64,000 bases of DNA from contig NC_087090.1 in assembly GCF_963855985.1 (NCBI RefSeq), forward strand, positions 16,552,501 through 16,616,500. Direction: 5' to 3'. Below are positions 1 through 8,735 of this stretch, piece by piece. Numbering within the stretch: the first letter of the stretch is position 1; each line of letters starts with the position of its first letter. Made by a program: the position numbers and the translations under genes. The DNA comes from Ostrinia nubilalis. Its lineage: Eukaryota > Arthropoda > Insecta > Lepidoptera > Crambidae. Below the pieces are notes generated by a model. The model had not been told where the DNA came from, did no database searches, and saw nothing but the letters and a program-made list of their open reading frames with translations.

Positions 1-56
1 GCGAGTCAAAATCATGATTGGGTCAGTTTTATTCTAAGAACAGCTCGATTACTGAG

Positions 57-190
57 GCGAGCTGGTCCCTGAGGAGCTGGTCAAGAGGGTCGTGAGGGGC
101 GCCATGAACGAAGCGTCAAGGAACGACCAGGGGCTCGTGTTGGAGGGATACCCGAGGGATATGGAGCAGGTGGACCATTCACAGAAAGAG
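57..190 (+). other. NMP-exon copy 1
   Basis: Local acceptor ...actgag, open frame, donor gtgcgt. It differs from consensus by Lys-Arg for Asn-Lys near residue 9 and Ser for Phe before QKE. Usable by sequence. Confidence 0.8.
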
Positions 191-3100
191 GTGCGTAGAA
201 ATAATCTTGATTTTGTCAATTTTATCCTTAGAAAAGCTCGTCTCCTTATGGGAGCTGGTCCCTGAGGAGCTGGTCAACAAGGTCGTGAGGGGCGCCATGA
301 ACGAAGCGTCAAGGAACGACCAGGGGCTCGTGTTGGAGGGATACCCGAGGGACATGGAGCAGGTGGAACATTTCCAGAAAGAGGTGCGTAGTCATAATTA
401 TGATTGGGACAGTTTTATTCTTAGAAAAACTAGCCTCCTTAGGCGAGCTGGTCCCTGAGGAGCTGGTCAACAAGGTCGTGAGGGGCGCCGTGAGCGAGGC
501 CTCGAGGAACGACCAGGGGCTCGTGTTGGAGGGGTACCCGAGGGATATGGAGCAGCTGGAACATTTCCAGAAAGAGGTGAGTCAAAATCATGTTTGGGTC
601 AGTTTTATTCTCGATTACTAAGGTGAGCTGGTGCCTGAGGAGCTGGTCAACAAGGTCGTGAGGGGTGCCGTGAACGAAGCCTCGAGGAACGACCAGGGGC
701 TCGTGTTGGAGGGGTACCCGAGAGACATGGAGCAGGTGGACCATTTCCAGAAAGAGGTGCGTAGAAATAATCTTGATTTTGTCAGTTTTATTTAACCTTA
801 GAAAAGCTCGTCTCCTTATGCGAATCAGTTTTATTCTTAGAACAGCTCGATTACTAAGGTGAGCTGGTCTCTGAGGAGCTGGTCAACAAGGTCGTAAGGG
901 GCGCCGTGAGCGAGGCGTCAAGAAACGACCAGGGGCTCGTGTTAGAGGGATACCCGAGGGACATGGAGCAGGTGGAACATTTCCAGAAAGAGGTGCGTAG
1001 TTTGGTGTCTTAAGTATACGAGTTAGTTCCGGAGGAGCTGGTCAACAAGGTCGTGAAGGGTGCCGTGAGCGAGGCGTCGAGGAACGACCACGAGCGCGTG
1101 ATAGGTGGACCATTTTCAGAAAGAGGTGCGTGGTCAAGATCATGGTTTATTTAGTTTTGTATGTAGGCGAGCTGCTCCCTGAGGAACTGGTCAAATAAGG
1201 TCTTGAGGGACGCCGTCAGCGAGGCCTCGAGGAACGACCAAGGGCTCGTGTTAGAGGGGTACCCGAGGGACATGGAGTAGGTGGACCATTTCCAGAAAGA
1301 GGTGCGTAGAAATAATCTTGATTTTGTCAATTTTATCCTTAGAAAAGCTCGTCTCCTTATGCGATCTGGTCCCTGAGGAGCTGGTCAACAAGATCGTGAG
1401 GGGCGCCGTGAACGAAGCGTCAAGGAACGACCAGGGGCTCGTGTTGGAGGGGTACCCGAGGGATATGGAGCAGGTGGAACATTTCCAGAAAGAGGTGCGT
1501 AATTTGGTGTCTTATAAGTATACGAATTAGTTCCGGAGGAGCTGGTCAACAAGGTCTTGAGGGGCGCCGTGAGCGAGGCGTCAAGGAACGACCTGGGGCT
1601 CGTGTTGGAGGGATACCCGAGGGACATGGAGCAGGTGGACCATTTCCAGAAAGAGGTGCGTAGTCATAATTATGATTGGGACAGTTTTATTCTTAGAAAA
1701 GCTCGTCTCCTTATGCGAGCTGGTCCCTGAGGAGCTGGTCAATAAGGTCGTGAGGGGCGCCGTGAGCGAAGCGTCAAGGAACGACCTGGGGCTCGTGTTG
1801 GAGGGATACCCGAGGGTCATGGAGCAGGTGGACCATTTCCAGAAAGAGGTGCGTGTCAAAATCATGATTGGGTCAGTTTTATCCTTAGAACACCTCGATT
1901 ACTTAGGTGAGCTGGTGCCTGAGGAGCTGGTCAACAAGGTCGTGAGGGGTGCCATGAACGAAGCGTCAAGAAACGACCAGGGGCTCGTGTTGGAAGGGTA
2001 CCCGAGGGACATGGAGCAGGTGGAACATTTCCAGAAAGAGGTGCGTAGTCATAATTATGATTGGGACAGTTTTATTCTTAGAAAAGCTCGCTTATTTAGG
2101 TGAGCTGGTCCCTGAGGAGCTGGTCAATAAGGTCGTGAGGGGCGCCGTGAGCGAGGCCTCGAGGAACGACCAGGGGCTCGTGTTGGAGGGATACCCAAGG
2201 GATATGGAGCAGGTGAAATATTTCCAGAAAGAGGTGCGCAGTGCAAGTCATGATTTGGTCAGTTTTATAAGTTTGTGAGCTGATCCCCGAGGAGCTGGTC
2301 AATAAGGTCGTGAAGGGCGTCAATTTTCACGACCTCGTGGTGTGAAATTGTTGATGGAGTAATACCGGTGATATGTCAGCGCTACAGCAAGCTAGAGTGC
2401 TAGCTGCTAGAATTTTAGGTACTAAGGTAAGGCTCGAAAGGCCCAGCAATACCTAAGTATATGGTGATGTCACTACGCTTGCTCCCGTTTCGACCATTGC
2501 TGACCGTGCGTCCCTTTTTCAACTAAAAAAGAAGGAGGCTCTCAATTCCTCTGTATGTTTTATCCAGTTTAGCATATCGCCCCGTATGCTCCTCCTCGAC
2601 TGCTCCAAGCTGCAACTCGGCCGGGGTCGGCGGGACGACTCGGTGGCGGCGTTCCGGCGGCGTCTGGAGTTAAATTAGAAGTCTTTAGGGCTTTAGGTCT
2701 TTAGGTTCCATTCACTAACAATATTTTAGAAGTCTTTAAGGCATTAGATCTTTAAGTTCCATTCTCTAACAATATTTTAGAAGTCTTTGGGGGCTGTGGA
2801 GCCTAATATTAATCATCATATTTGCTCCCAGTTCCGCATATCGCCCCGTATGCTCCTACTGGACTGCTCCAAGCTGCAACTCGGCCGAGGTCGGCGGGAC
2901 GACTCGGTGGCGGCGTTCCGGCGACGGCTGGAGTTACATTTCTCTAGTAGAATGTTACTTAGAAGTCTTTAGGGCTGCATTGTCTAGTAGTATTTTAGTC
3001 TTTGGCCTCATTCTTACTGTCCCTTTCTCTACTAGTTCCGCATATCGCCCCGTATGCTACTCCTCGACTGCTCCAAGCTGCAGCTAGGCCGGGGGCGGCG

Positions 3101-6100
3101 GGACGACTCAGTGGCGGCGTTCCGGCGACGGCTGGAGTTACATTTCTCTAGTAGAATGTTACTTAGAAGTCTTTAGGGCTGCACTGTCTAGTAGTATTTT
3201 AGTCTTTGGCCTCATTCTTACTGTCCCTTTCTCTCCCAGTTCCGCATATCGCCCCTTATGCTTCTCCTCGACTGCTCCAAGCTGCAACTCGGCCGGGGTC
3301 GACGGGACGACTCGGTGGCGGCGTTCCGGCGACGGCTGGAGTTACATTTCTCTAGTACAGTGGTTCTTAACCGGTGGTCCGCGGACCACTGGTGGTCCCT
3401 GGAGACATTCCAAATGGTCCACGAAGTGCACTTGCACACCTTGGTTAAAACCACTTTTAACTGATTTTTGCAGGCAAACTGGTTTTGACCGATCATGAGG
3501 TGGTCCCTGACAAGACAGACATTTAGTAAAATGGTCCCTCATGACTTAAAGGTTAAGAACCACTGCTCTAGTAGAATGTTACTTAGAAGTCTTTAGGGCT
3601 GCATTGTCTAGTAGTATTTTAGTCTTTGGCCTCTTTCTTACTGTCCCTTTTTCTCCCAGTTCCGCATAACGCCTCGTATGCTCCTACTCGACTGCTCCAA
3701 GCTGCAACTCGGCCGGGGTCGCCGGGACGACTCGGTGGCGGCGTTCCGGCGACGGCTGGAGTTACATTTCTCTAGTACAGTGGTTCTTAACCTGTGGTCC
3801 GCGGACCACTGGTGGTCCCTGGAGACATTCCAAATGGTCCACGAAGTGCACTTGCACACCTTGGTTAAAACCACTTTTAACTGATTTTTGCAGGCAAACT
3901 GGTTTTGATCGATCATGAGGTGGTCCCTGACAAGACAGACATTTAGTAAAATGGTCCCTCATGACTTAAAGGTTAAGAACCACTGCTCTAGTAGAATGTT
4001 ACTTAGAAGTCTTTAGGGCTGCACTGTCTAGTAGTATTTTGGTCTTTGGCCTCATTCTTACTGTCCCTTTCTCTCCTAGTTCCGCATATCGCCCCGTATG
4101 CTTCTCCTCGACTGCTCCAAGCTGCAACTCGGCCGAGGTCGGCGGGACGACTCGGTGGCGGCGTTCCGCCGGCGGCTGGAGTTTAATTAGAACTCTTTAA
4201 GGCATTAGATCTTTAAGTTCCATTCTCTAACAATATTTTAGAAGTCTTTGGGGGCTGTGGAGCCTAATACTAATCATCATATTTGCTCCCAGTTCCGCAT
4301 ATCGCCCCGTATGCTTCTCTTGGACTGCTCCAAGCTGCAACTCGGCCGGGGTCGACGGGACGACTCGGTGGCGGCGTTCCGGCGGCGGCTCGAAGTGTTC
4401 CGGGAACACAGCCTGCCCATGCTTCGGGCGCTGGACCAGATGCACCGCCTCGTTATAGTGAGTAGACAGTCTGTAAGTGTGCTTCTTTCTTTTTATTAGT
4501 TCTTTTAGTTCAAATTGCAAGGAATAGGTAACTTCTGGGCAAGCTCGCTCTATCATAAGTCGCATCTGCAGGAGTGAGATTGTCATCAAGAACAAGAAAA
4601 AAAGTGATATTAACTAAGGCAATATAGTACCTAACTATATTGCGATACCTATAAGCCTCGATCGCGATGTGTCCGCGTCAATATGCCTACGAGTAGCTTT
4701 GAAAGTGCAAAATTTTATATAAGTTTTGGTGACTGTAAGCAAAACTCAGGCAGGAGTATTTTGTAGAGGTAGGTTTACTTAAGTGGGTACTAGACTTACA
4801 TTCGACTTCGATTCATGATCTTGAATACTTTGCCTCACTGTCTAGCTAGAGATTTTTTTATGGGACAGAAGAAATACAGGGTGTTAGGTAAATGGGTATA
4901 TGAGCCGACATTAGCCCATGTTAACATGGTCATATAAATCGTATGGTGAAGTCAGAAATTTGATATCATCATTATTTTTTTTACTTTCATACAAAATAAA
5001 TTTTATAAAATCCGATTTGTATGAAAATTAAAATAATTAAAATGAAGATATCAATTTTCTGACTTCACCATACCATTTATATGACCATGTTAACATGGGC
5101 TAGTGTCGGCTCATATACCCATTTACCTAACACCCTGTATAAGACACTCTATAAATACTACTCTACTGTCTTTACAAAATACACAATAATAATTTCTCAA
5201 TAAAATTGGCGACAAAATGTTATCTCCACTTTATTATAAAATTGAGAGATTTAATTTATCTTTTTTTCAGAAATCAGAAATATTTGTTCTTATTATTTAT
5301 TATTATTATTTATTCTTCCAATTTGTTTTCTTTTCTAAGCATGATTTTATTTTTTCAAAATTTTTTTGCTCTTTGTCCTTATTTAACAATATACGCATGA
5401 CATGTTTGCTGTTAACTTTATGGTGTTAGAATACCTAATTGGGCACACACATAAAAATCTAGATTTTAAGGATATTAAACAAATCACGCAAACAACACTA
5501 TTAATAGTCAATTATAATGAATTATATCACATTAACACTGTATACCTACTTACTTTCAGTAGTCAGAATTTTAACCATCAACTTCCCTTTCATTTTAACT
5601 TTGAACTCCTCCTATGTTTTTCTGATTGAATTCGTTGCGGGTCCAATGACAGTAAAATTTTCCCCGGGACAAACTTGACCTTCACAGGTTGGGTTTTTAT
5701 TAGCAGTCAAGCTGTAGATCCTGGCTACACAGGAGTTGCAGCGGTGGGAACGAGAGGTGGGAAAAGCCCGTTCCCTTTCATTTTCAATGAATCCATTCAA
5801 GGTGGACGGCGACTCCGACGCGGCTGAAGTGCAGACGGAGTTCTCCCGGATCATGCTGGAAGAGCTGGAGAAGGCTGAAGCGATCGCTGCGATGCCGCCC
5901 ACGCCGCAGCCGCCCAGCTCGCAGCCGCCCACGCCGCCTAGAGCTGGTAAAAAGATGATAACAGCTATAGTCTGGTCTGTGAGCACGTAGAATTTTGTCC
6001 AATGACCCCAAGCTACCCATCCTTATCGCTCGCGCGTAATTATGTTGCTGTCGCGCTCGCACACTCACTGCAGGCGCCCGTCGCACAGTCGCGACAGCAA

Positions 6101-7231
6101 TATAATTACGCGAGCGATAAGGATGGGTAGCTTGGTGTCAATGGACAAAATTCTACGTGCTCACAGACCGGGCTTTAGCAGGGTCATATACGGGTCTATC
6201 TATTAGTATACCATCATGGAGCAATGTAATAATAAGTATGGAAGGCGATGGATGACGGTCTTAGAAGCAAATATCATAAATGGACGTTAGTGCAGACAAA
6301 CTTTGACAAGATGAAAAAAATACATTCAAGAAAAAACATAACGATTTGCATGGATTATTCCTGCTATGTGCTGGGAAACTCATAGAATTTAAAATTTCAT
6401 ATGTTTTTTTTATCAAACTATAATTTGCAATTATATTGCTCTACATAACATAGTGTTTGTTTGTTTCTTTATCACTTCAAATGACAACTTACTAACCTTA
6501 TCTTCTAGATGTATCAGCGATACAGCAGTTCGCACACGCCGTGTCCCGCATGGGCGGCGGGCTAGCCAACGGGTTCGCCAACGGGACGGTCAGCAACGGG
6601 ACAGTCCGGAACGGGACAGTGCCCAACGGGTCCTTACCCAACGGGACCATGGCCAATGGGATCGCAGGAGTAGTCAATAATAAGGTACCTGTCATTATCA
6701 TAATTTTAGCCTGTGGTAGTCCATTGCTGGACATAGTCACAAAGAATGATGTATTTTGCCATCCAACAGCTACCAGTTATTTTTAAATCGTCGGTCCACC
6801 ACAGTAGGTCTAGGTAGGTAGGAATGTCTAAGAAAACTCCTATAAATATGTACTGACAAATTCCTTAGTATGGATCTTAACAAGATAACTACACTGTCAA
6901 ATGCCTCGGACTGATCTTTGAAGCTCCTTTCTCTTTTAAAACATTCAAATAGCTTTAGGTTTTGGAAACCATACTATGTATAATGGCTCGATGTTAAGTG
7001 TGACAAAGATGTTAATGGTACCTACATTGAAAATTTGGAATATTTCTAGGACTCCCGCAAGGCTCTCTTTTAGGGCCACTTTGGTTAACCAAAGTAACAA
7101 ATAACTTTTGTTTCCAGGTAAAGCCAATAACAAACAACGTGTCAAAAATCCCGACCGTGTCTCAGATGACACAAGACGAGGTCCGCCGCCTCTACGAGGG
7201 AAGCTCGGGCGACATCGCCACGCATATGTAG
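57..7231 (+). CDS. Adenylate-kinase-domain protein, 5' part outside window
   Basis: Nucleoside monophosphate kinase fold; expected to catalyse ATP + AMP = 2 ADP in the cytosol. The exons I would join are one copy of the NMP-binding exon (e.g. 1907-2040, residues ELVPEELVNKVV then GYPRD), the full LID exon 4293-4457 (LLLDCSKLQ, GRGRRDDS, RRLEVF), 5802-5946 (VDGDSD, end of the kinase core, then Pro-rich), 6509-6684 (Asn-Gly linker) and 7118-7231 with stop TAG. Phases agree throughout: phase 1 into the NMP exon, 0 into LID, 0, 1, 0. The P-loop exon and start codon lie left of base 1. The LID arginines and Asp pair are intact, so the selected exons look catalytically competent. The donor after 5946 (gtaaaa) is weak. 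The 75-residue-plus tail beyond the kinase core is unusual for AK1 and recalls multi-domain AK5-type proteins. Exon 6684 also ends in phase 0, so a longer isoform skipping 7118-7231 cannot be excluded. Confidence 0.82.
250..383 (+). other. NMP-exon copy 2, displaced acceptor
   Basis: The expected AG reads AT (248-249). The nearest upstream AG is at 230-231. Using it starts the exon at 232 and adds six in-frame codons (EKLVSL) with Trp before ELVPEE. Frame open, donor gtgcgt at 384. Confidence 0.75.
443..576 (+). other. NMP-exon copy 3
   Basis: Local acceptor ccttag at 441-442, open frame, strong donor gtgagt at 577. The distance to the next copy's acceptor is only 46 nt. Confidence 0.82.
623..756 (+). 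other. NMP-exon copy 4
   Basis: Local acceptor actaag, poor in pyrimidines. Open frame, donor gtgcgt. Followed by the longest spacer of the array (102 nt). Confidence 0.8.
859..992 (+). other. NMP-exon copy 5
   Basis: Local acceptor actaag, open frame with Pro to Ser in the LVPEE motif, donor gtgcgt. The spacer to copy 6 is only 25 nt, too short to be an intron. Confidence 0.78.
1018..1125 (+). pseudogene. NMP-exon copy 6, internally deleted
   Basis: 108 instead of 134 nt. The segment that should encode QGLVLEGYPRDMEQ is missing, so the AMP-binding GYPR motif is lost and the frame shifts. The only nearby acceptor is ttaag ending at 1014. Confidence 0.85.
1167..1301 (+). pseudogene. NMP-exon copy 7, frameshifted
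   Basis: The acceptor gtag and a donor are present, but a one-base insertion gives GTCAAATAA (stop) early on, and a second stop (GAGTAG) lies near the 3' end. Length 135 nt. Non-functional. Confidence 0.85.
1361..1494 (+). other. NMP-exon copy 8, displaced acceptor
   Basis: Local AG is AT. The upstream AG at 1341-1342 gives the same six-codon in-frame extension as copy 2, here with Cys-Asp in place of Gly-Glu. Open frame, donor gtgcgt. Confidence 0.75.
1522..1655 (+). other. NMP-exon copy 9, displaced acceptor
   Basis: Upstream sequence is the copy-6 type (ttataag, then tatac). The AG at 1517-1518 enters in frame with Val-Tyr before ELVPEE. Open frame; Gln to Leu in DQGLV. The preceding spacer is 27 nt. 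Confidence 0.72.
1715..1848 (+). other. NMP-exon copy 10, displaced acceptor
   Basis: Local AG is AT; upstream AG 1695-1696 gives the six-codon extension. GYPRD is GYPRV here. Open frame, donor gtgcgt. Confidence 0.74.
1907..2040 (+). other. NMP-exon copy 11
   Basis: Local acceptor acttag, open frame, consensus motifs, donor gtgcgt at 2041. One of the best candidates for the constitutive exon. Confidence 0.83.
2100..2233 (+). other. NMP-exon copy 12
   Basis: Local acceptor atttag, open frame, donor gtgcgc. It is the last complete copy before the LID exons, so it is the other best candidate for the exon actually used. Ends VKYFQKE rather than VEHFQKE. Confidence 0.83.
2275..2319 (+). pseudogene. 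NMP-exon copy 13, 3'-truncated stub
   Basis: Only the first 15 or so codons (ELIPEELVNKVVKG) remain before unrelated sequence. No donor. It marks the right border of the array. Confidence 0.8.
2320..2567 (+). other. Spacer between the two exon arrays
   Basis: No coding signal or repeat match seen. It ends in the acceptor (tatccag) of the first LID copy. Confidence 0.5.
2568..2678 (+). pseudogene. LID-exon copy 1, 3'-truncated
   Basis: Acceptor tatccag; reads FSISPRM to RRLE, then Leu-Asn-stop. No donor. Confidence 0.85.
2832..2972 (+). pseudogene. LID-exon copy 2, 3'-truncated
   Basis: Acceptor ctcccag; after RRLE it reads LHFSSRMLLRSL and stops. No donor or polyadenylation signal seen. 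Confidence 0.85.
3036..3176 (+). pseudogene. LID-exon copy 3, 3'-truncated
   Basis: Acceptor ctactag; same tail and stop as copy 2, from which it is offset by exactly 204 bp. Confidence 0.85.
3240..3341 (+). pseudogene. LID-exon copy 4, truncated, MITE behind
   Basis: Acceptor tcccag; PRM is PLM here. A hAT MITE sits 16 bp beyond the RRLE end. Confidence 0.85.
3358..3565 (+). mobile_element. hAT-type MITE, copy 1
   Basis: Termini CAGTGGTTCTTAACC and GGTTAAGAACCACTG are inverted, flanked by the 8-bp duplication CTCTAGTA (3350-3357 and 3566-3573). 208 bp, no coding capacity. Same family as 3778-3985 and 45803-46050. Confidence 0.92.
3660..3761 (+). pseudogene. LID-exon copy 5, truncated, MITE behind
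   Basis: Acceptor tcccag; SPR is TPR here. Followed by the second MITE copy at the same offset as in copy 4. Confidence 0.85.
3778..3985 (+). mobile_element. hAT-type MITE, copy 2 (segmental duplicate)
   Basis: Nearly identical to 3358-3565, with the same flanking CTCTAGTA on both sides and the same offset in the unit. It is therefore a duplicated copy, not an independent insertion. Confidence 0.9.
4080..4190 (+). pseudogene. LID-exon copy 6, 3'-truncated
   Basis: Acceptor tcctag; ends RRLE, Phe-Asn-stop, like copy 1. The downstream spacer (ending tttgctccc) matches that between copies 1 and 2. Confidence 0.85.
4293..4457 (+). other. LID exon copy 7, the complete exon
   Basis: 165 nt, phase 0 to 0, acceptor ctcccag and strong donor gtgagt at 4458. 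Only this copy encodes the helix after RRLE (VFREHSLPMLRALDQMHRLVI), so it must be the LID exon of any functional mRNA. Confidence 0.9.
4464..5801 (+). other. Intron, AT-rich
   Basis: No exon recognised apart from the bordering ones. Contains the foldback element 4877-5137 and a T-rich stretch (5210-5400). Ends with a pyrimidine tract and the acceptor at 5800-5801. Confidence 0.6.
4877..5137. mobile_element. Foldback MITE with CAGGGTG ends
   Basis: The outer 80-90 bp on both sides are inverted repeats (CAGGGTGTTAGGTAAATGGG inward). TA is on both flanks, as expected for Tc1/mariner-type target duplication. Non-coding. Confidence 0.85.
5802..5946 (+). other. Exon: end of kinase core plus Pro-rich linker
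   Basis: Begins VDGDSDAAEVQTEF, the last helix of an adenylate kinase domain, then a Glu-Ala stretch, then PTPQPPSSQPPTPP. Phase 0 in, 1 out. The weak donor (gtaaaa) lies just before a foldback MITE. Confidence 0.78.
5964..6179. mobile_element. Foldback MITE, copy 1 of family
   Basis: Long inverted arms (GGTCTGTGAGCACGTAG outer part, then GCTACCCATCCTTATCGCTC). A close relative is at 34944-35161. Starts only 17 bp after the exon donor. Confidence 0.85.
6509..6684 (+). repeat. Exon with Asn-Gly pentapeptide repeat
   Basis: Phase 1 in, 0 out; acceptor tcttctag, donor gtacct. After SAIQQFAHAVSRMGGG it has seven near-repeats of a 15-nt unit, with NG recurring every five residues (FANGT, VSNGT, VRNGT, VPNGS). 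Probably a flexible linker of the adenylate kinase gene. Confidence 0.75.
7118..7231 (+). other. Terminal exon of the first adenylate kinase gene
   Basis: Acceptor tttccag, phase 0, 37 codons (VKPITNNVSK to GDIATHM) then TAG. An AATAAA 162 bp downstream fits a 3' end here. Confidence 0.7.
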
Positions 7232-7392
7232 ACGGTCTTAATGAGTTAGTATTAGAAAATAAACCTTGTGGCCTTATAAATACAGTTGCAGAAACAAATC
7301 GACGGATTTATCATTCTCTAGAAATATCTATAAAATACAAACATTCAAATAAGTCAAATGAAACAGGTCGGGGACACATTATTTCACTTGGA

Positions 7393-7398
7393 AATAAA
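7393..7398 (+). terminator. Polyadenylation signal AATAAA
   Basis: First AATAAA after the stop at 7231. Confidence 0.55.
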
Positions 7399-7820
7399 AA
7401 CCTAAATACTTACTAATGTAGGTTTATTTTTAAGTAATGGACTCTATGAGAGAAAAATCAAAATTATTAGAGAAAAGTGCCGAAAAAATTTCTTTACTAT
7501 AAATTACTTTGTAAGATTAGATTCTAAATTAGAATTAGATGTGAATGTAAAGCCTTAATTTAAGTAAATTAACGCTAAAGTTACTAAATTACGTACAAAA
7601 TAGTTACTTAAAATAAAAAGGTACAATATATTTTATGAGGTTTTACGTTTAGAATATTAGTCTCTGTAACTTGAAATCAAACTTTTTGTTCTATGATTGG
7701 TCTAACTACGAGCACATACCTACATTATTTTAAGCCAATTTAATAGCCTTTAATCTGTTGGTACTTGAGTTTGAATTATGTTTGAGGGTCGTTTCATATT
7801 TGAGTATCTTTTGTTAAAAA

Positions 7821-7854
7821 AACAATAGACGCGTATTACAACGCGTCTATTGTT
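7821..7854. repeat. Small inverted repeat
   Basis: Arms AACAATAGACGCGT and ACGCGTCTATTGTT separated by 6 bp, extended by T-rich flanks. Function unknown. Confidence 0.7.
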
Positions 7855-8336
7855 TTTTTTTTGTTAACAATTTATGACTATTTATTTAAAAATTACTTAA
7901 TGTGATTATTTTTCATTATGTTTTCTAATTTATTTTATTTTTATTTTTCTTTTAGTATTCGTAAAGAACTTTTATTGTAACATGTCGTAATTCCACATCT
8001 AAAAACTAAAGTAAGGAAGAGTTACGCACACGACTACTTAGTGCCTTTATGTAAGATACATTTAACTAGGTTCAATTACATAATAAGATTTAATTAATTA
8101 AATTATCACTTAGGTAATGTGTACCTACCTACTTACTTATCTAATACTTAATTAAAATGTGAATTTCTAATTTATTTATCTTAAGAGAGGTTTAATATAA
8201 ATAATTCTAACCATATAGGCGAATATGTATATTTTTTAATGAAAATTGATTTCATTTCAAAGAAAAAGGTAAATATTAAAGTACAATCTATTTATCGAAT
8301 GGAACTTTCAGAGGTATTTTCGAATTCGATCTTAAA

Positions 8337-8735
8337 GCCATGTATTCATTAGGCAACATTTGTTGATAAACACTGTTTATAAACTGTTCATAAACAATGT
8401 TTCATAATGTTTCATCATCTCTGTAAACAGTTTATAAACAGTCCATAGGTGATGAAACATTGTTTATGATACATGTTGCCGTGCTCCCCGCTATGAGTGG
8501 AGAGCAAGTGTGGACGGCCAAGTTTCAGAAACCTGTGTTTATGGTAAACTTGTTTCACACTAGTCATAAACAGTTTATCAACAAATGTTGCCTATGATAC
8601 ATGTTGCCGTGCTCCCCGCTATGAGTGGAGAGCAAGTGTGGACGGCCAAGTTTCAGAAACCTGTGTTTATGGTAAACTTGTTTCACACTAGTCATAAACA
8701 GTTTATCAACAAATGTTGCCTAATGAATACATGGC
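8337..8735. mobile_element. Foldback MITE with internal 128-bp tandem duplication
   Basis: Perfect terminal inverted repeats of about 36 bp (GCCATGTATTCATTAGGCAA inward), flanked by TTAAA on both sides. Inside, a 128-bp segment starting near 8467 is repeated directly. Host sequence around 8277-8334 recurs at 8764-8838, so the insertion sits inside or beside an older direct repeat. Confidence 0.82.

Larger units (their letters stand above)
57..2319 (+). repeat. Tandem array of the adenylate kinase NMP-binding exon (12 copies plus fragment)
   Basis: A unit of about 193 bp (134-nt exon plus, typically, a 59-nt spacer) repeats head to tail and continues past the left edge: bases 1-56 are the intron between an earlier copy and copy 1. 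Each exon unit starts with GAGCTGGTCCCTGAG-like sequence and ends AAAGAG before a gtgcgt or gtgagt donor. Six copies (1, 3, 4, 5, 11, 12) have a local AG acceptor and an open frame. Four (2, 8, 9, 10) lost the local AG but keep an upstream in-frame AG. Two (6, 7) are dead, and a last one is a stub. The exon is 134 nt, entered in phase 1 and left in phase 0. Confidence 0.92.
2568..4457 (+). repeat. Tandem array of the adenylate kinase LID exon (7 copies)
   Basis: Seven copies of the first 102 nt of the LID exon (ISPRMLLLDCSKLQ, GRRDDSVAAFRRRLE), each with a cag or tag acceptor. Start-to-start distances are 264, 204, 204, 420, 420 and 213 bp. The two 420-bp units equal 204 plus a 208-bp hAT MITE and its 8-bp site duplication. 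Only the seventh copy continues through the whole exon to a donor; the others run into a stop soon after RRLE. Confidence 0.92.

Noticed and set aside
439..744. Antisense open frames through the exon array
   Set aside because: Shadow frames of a GC-rich repeated coding exon; they follow the repeat and have no motifs of their own.
57..2319. CRISPR-like or satellite array because of regular 193-bp spacing
   Set aside because: The repeats are coding exons with splice sites and adenylate kinase motifs, and the unit is far larger than CRISPR repeats.
6541..6684. Asn-Gly-Thr/Ser repeats as N-glycosylation sites
   Set aside because: The host protein is a cytosolic kinase without a signal peptide, so the sequons should not meet the glycosylation machinery.
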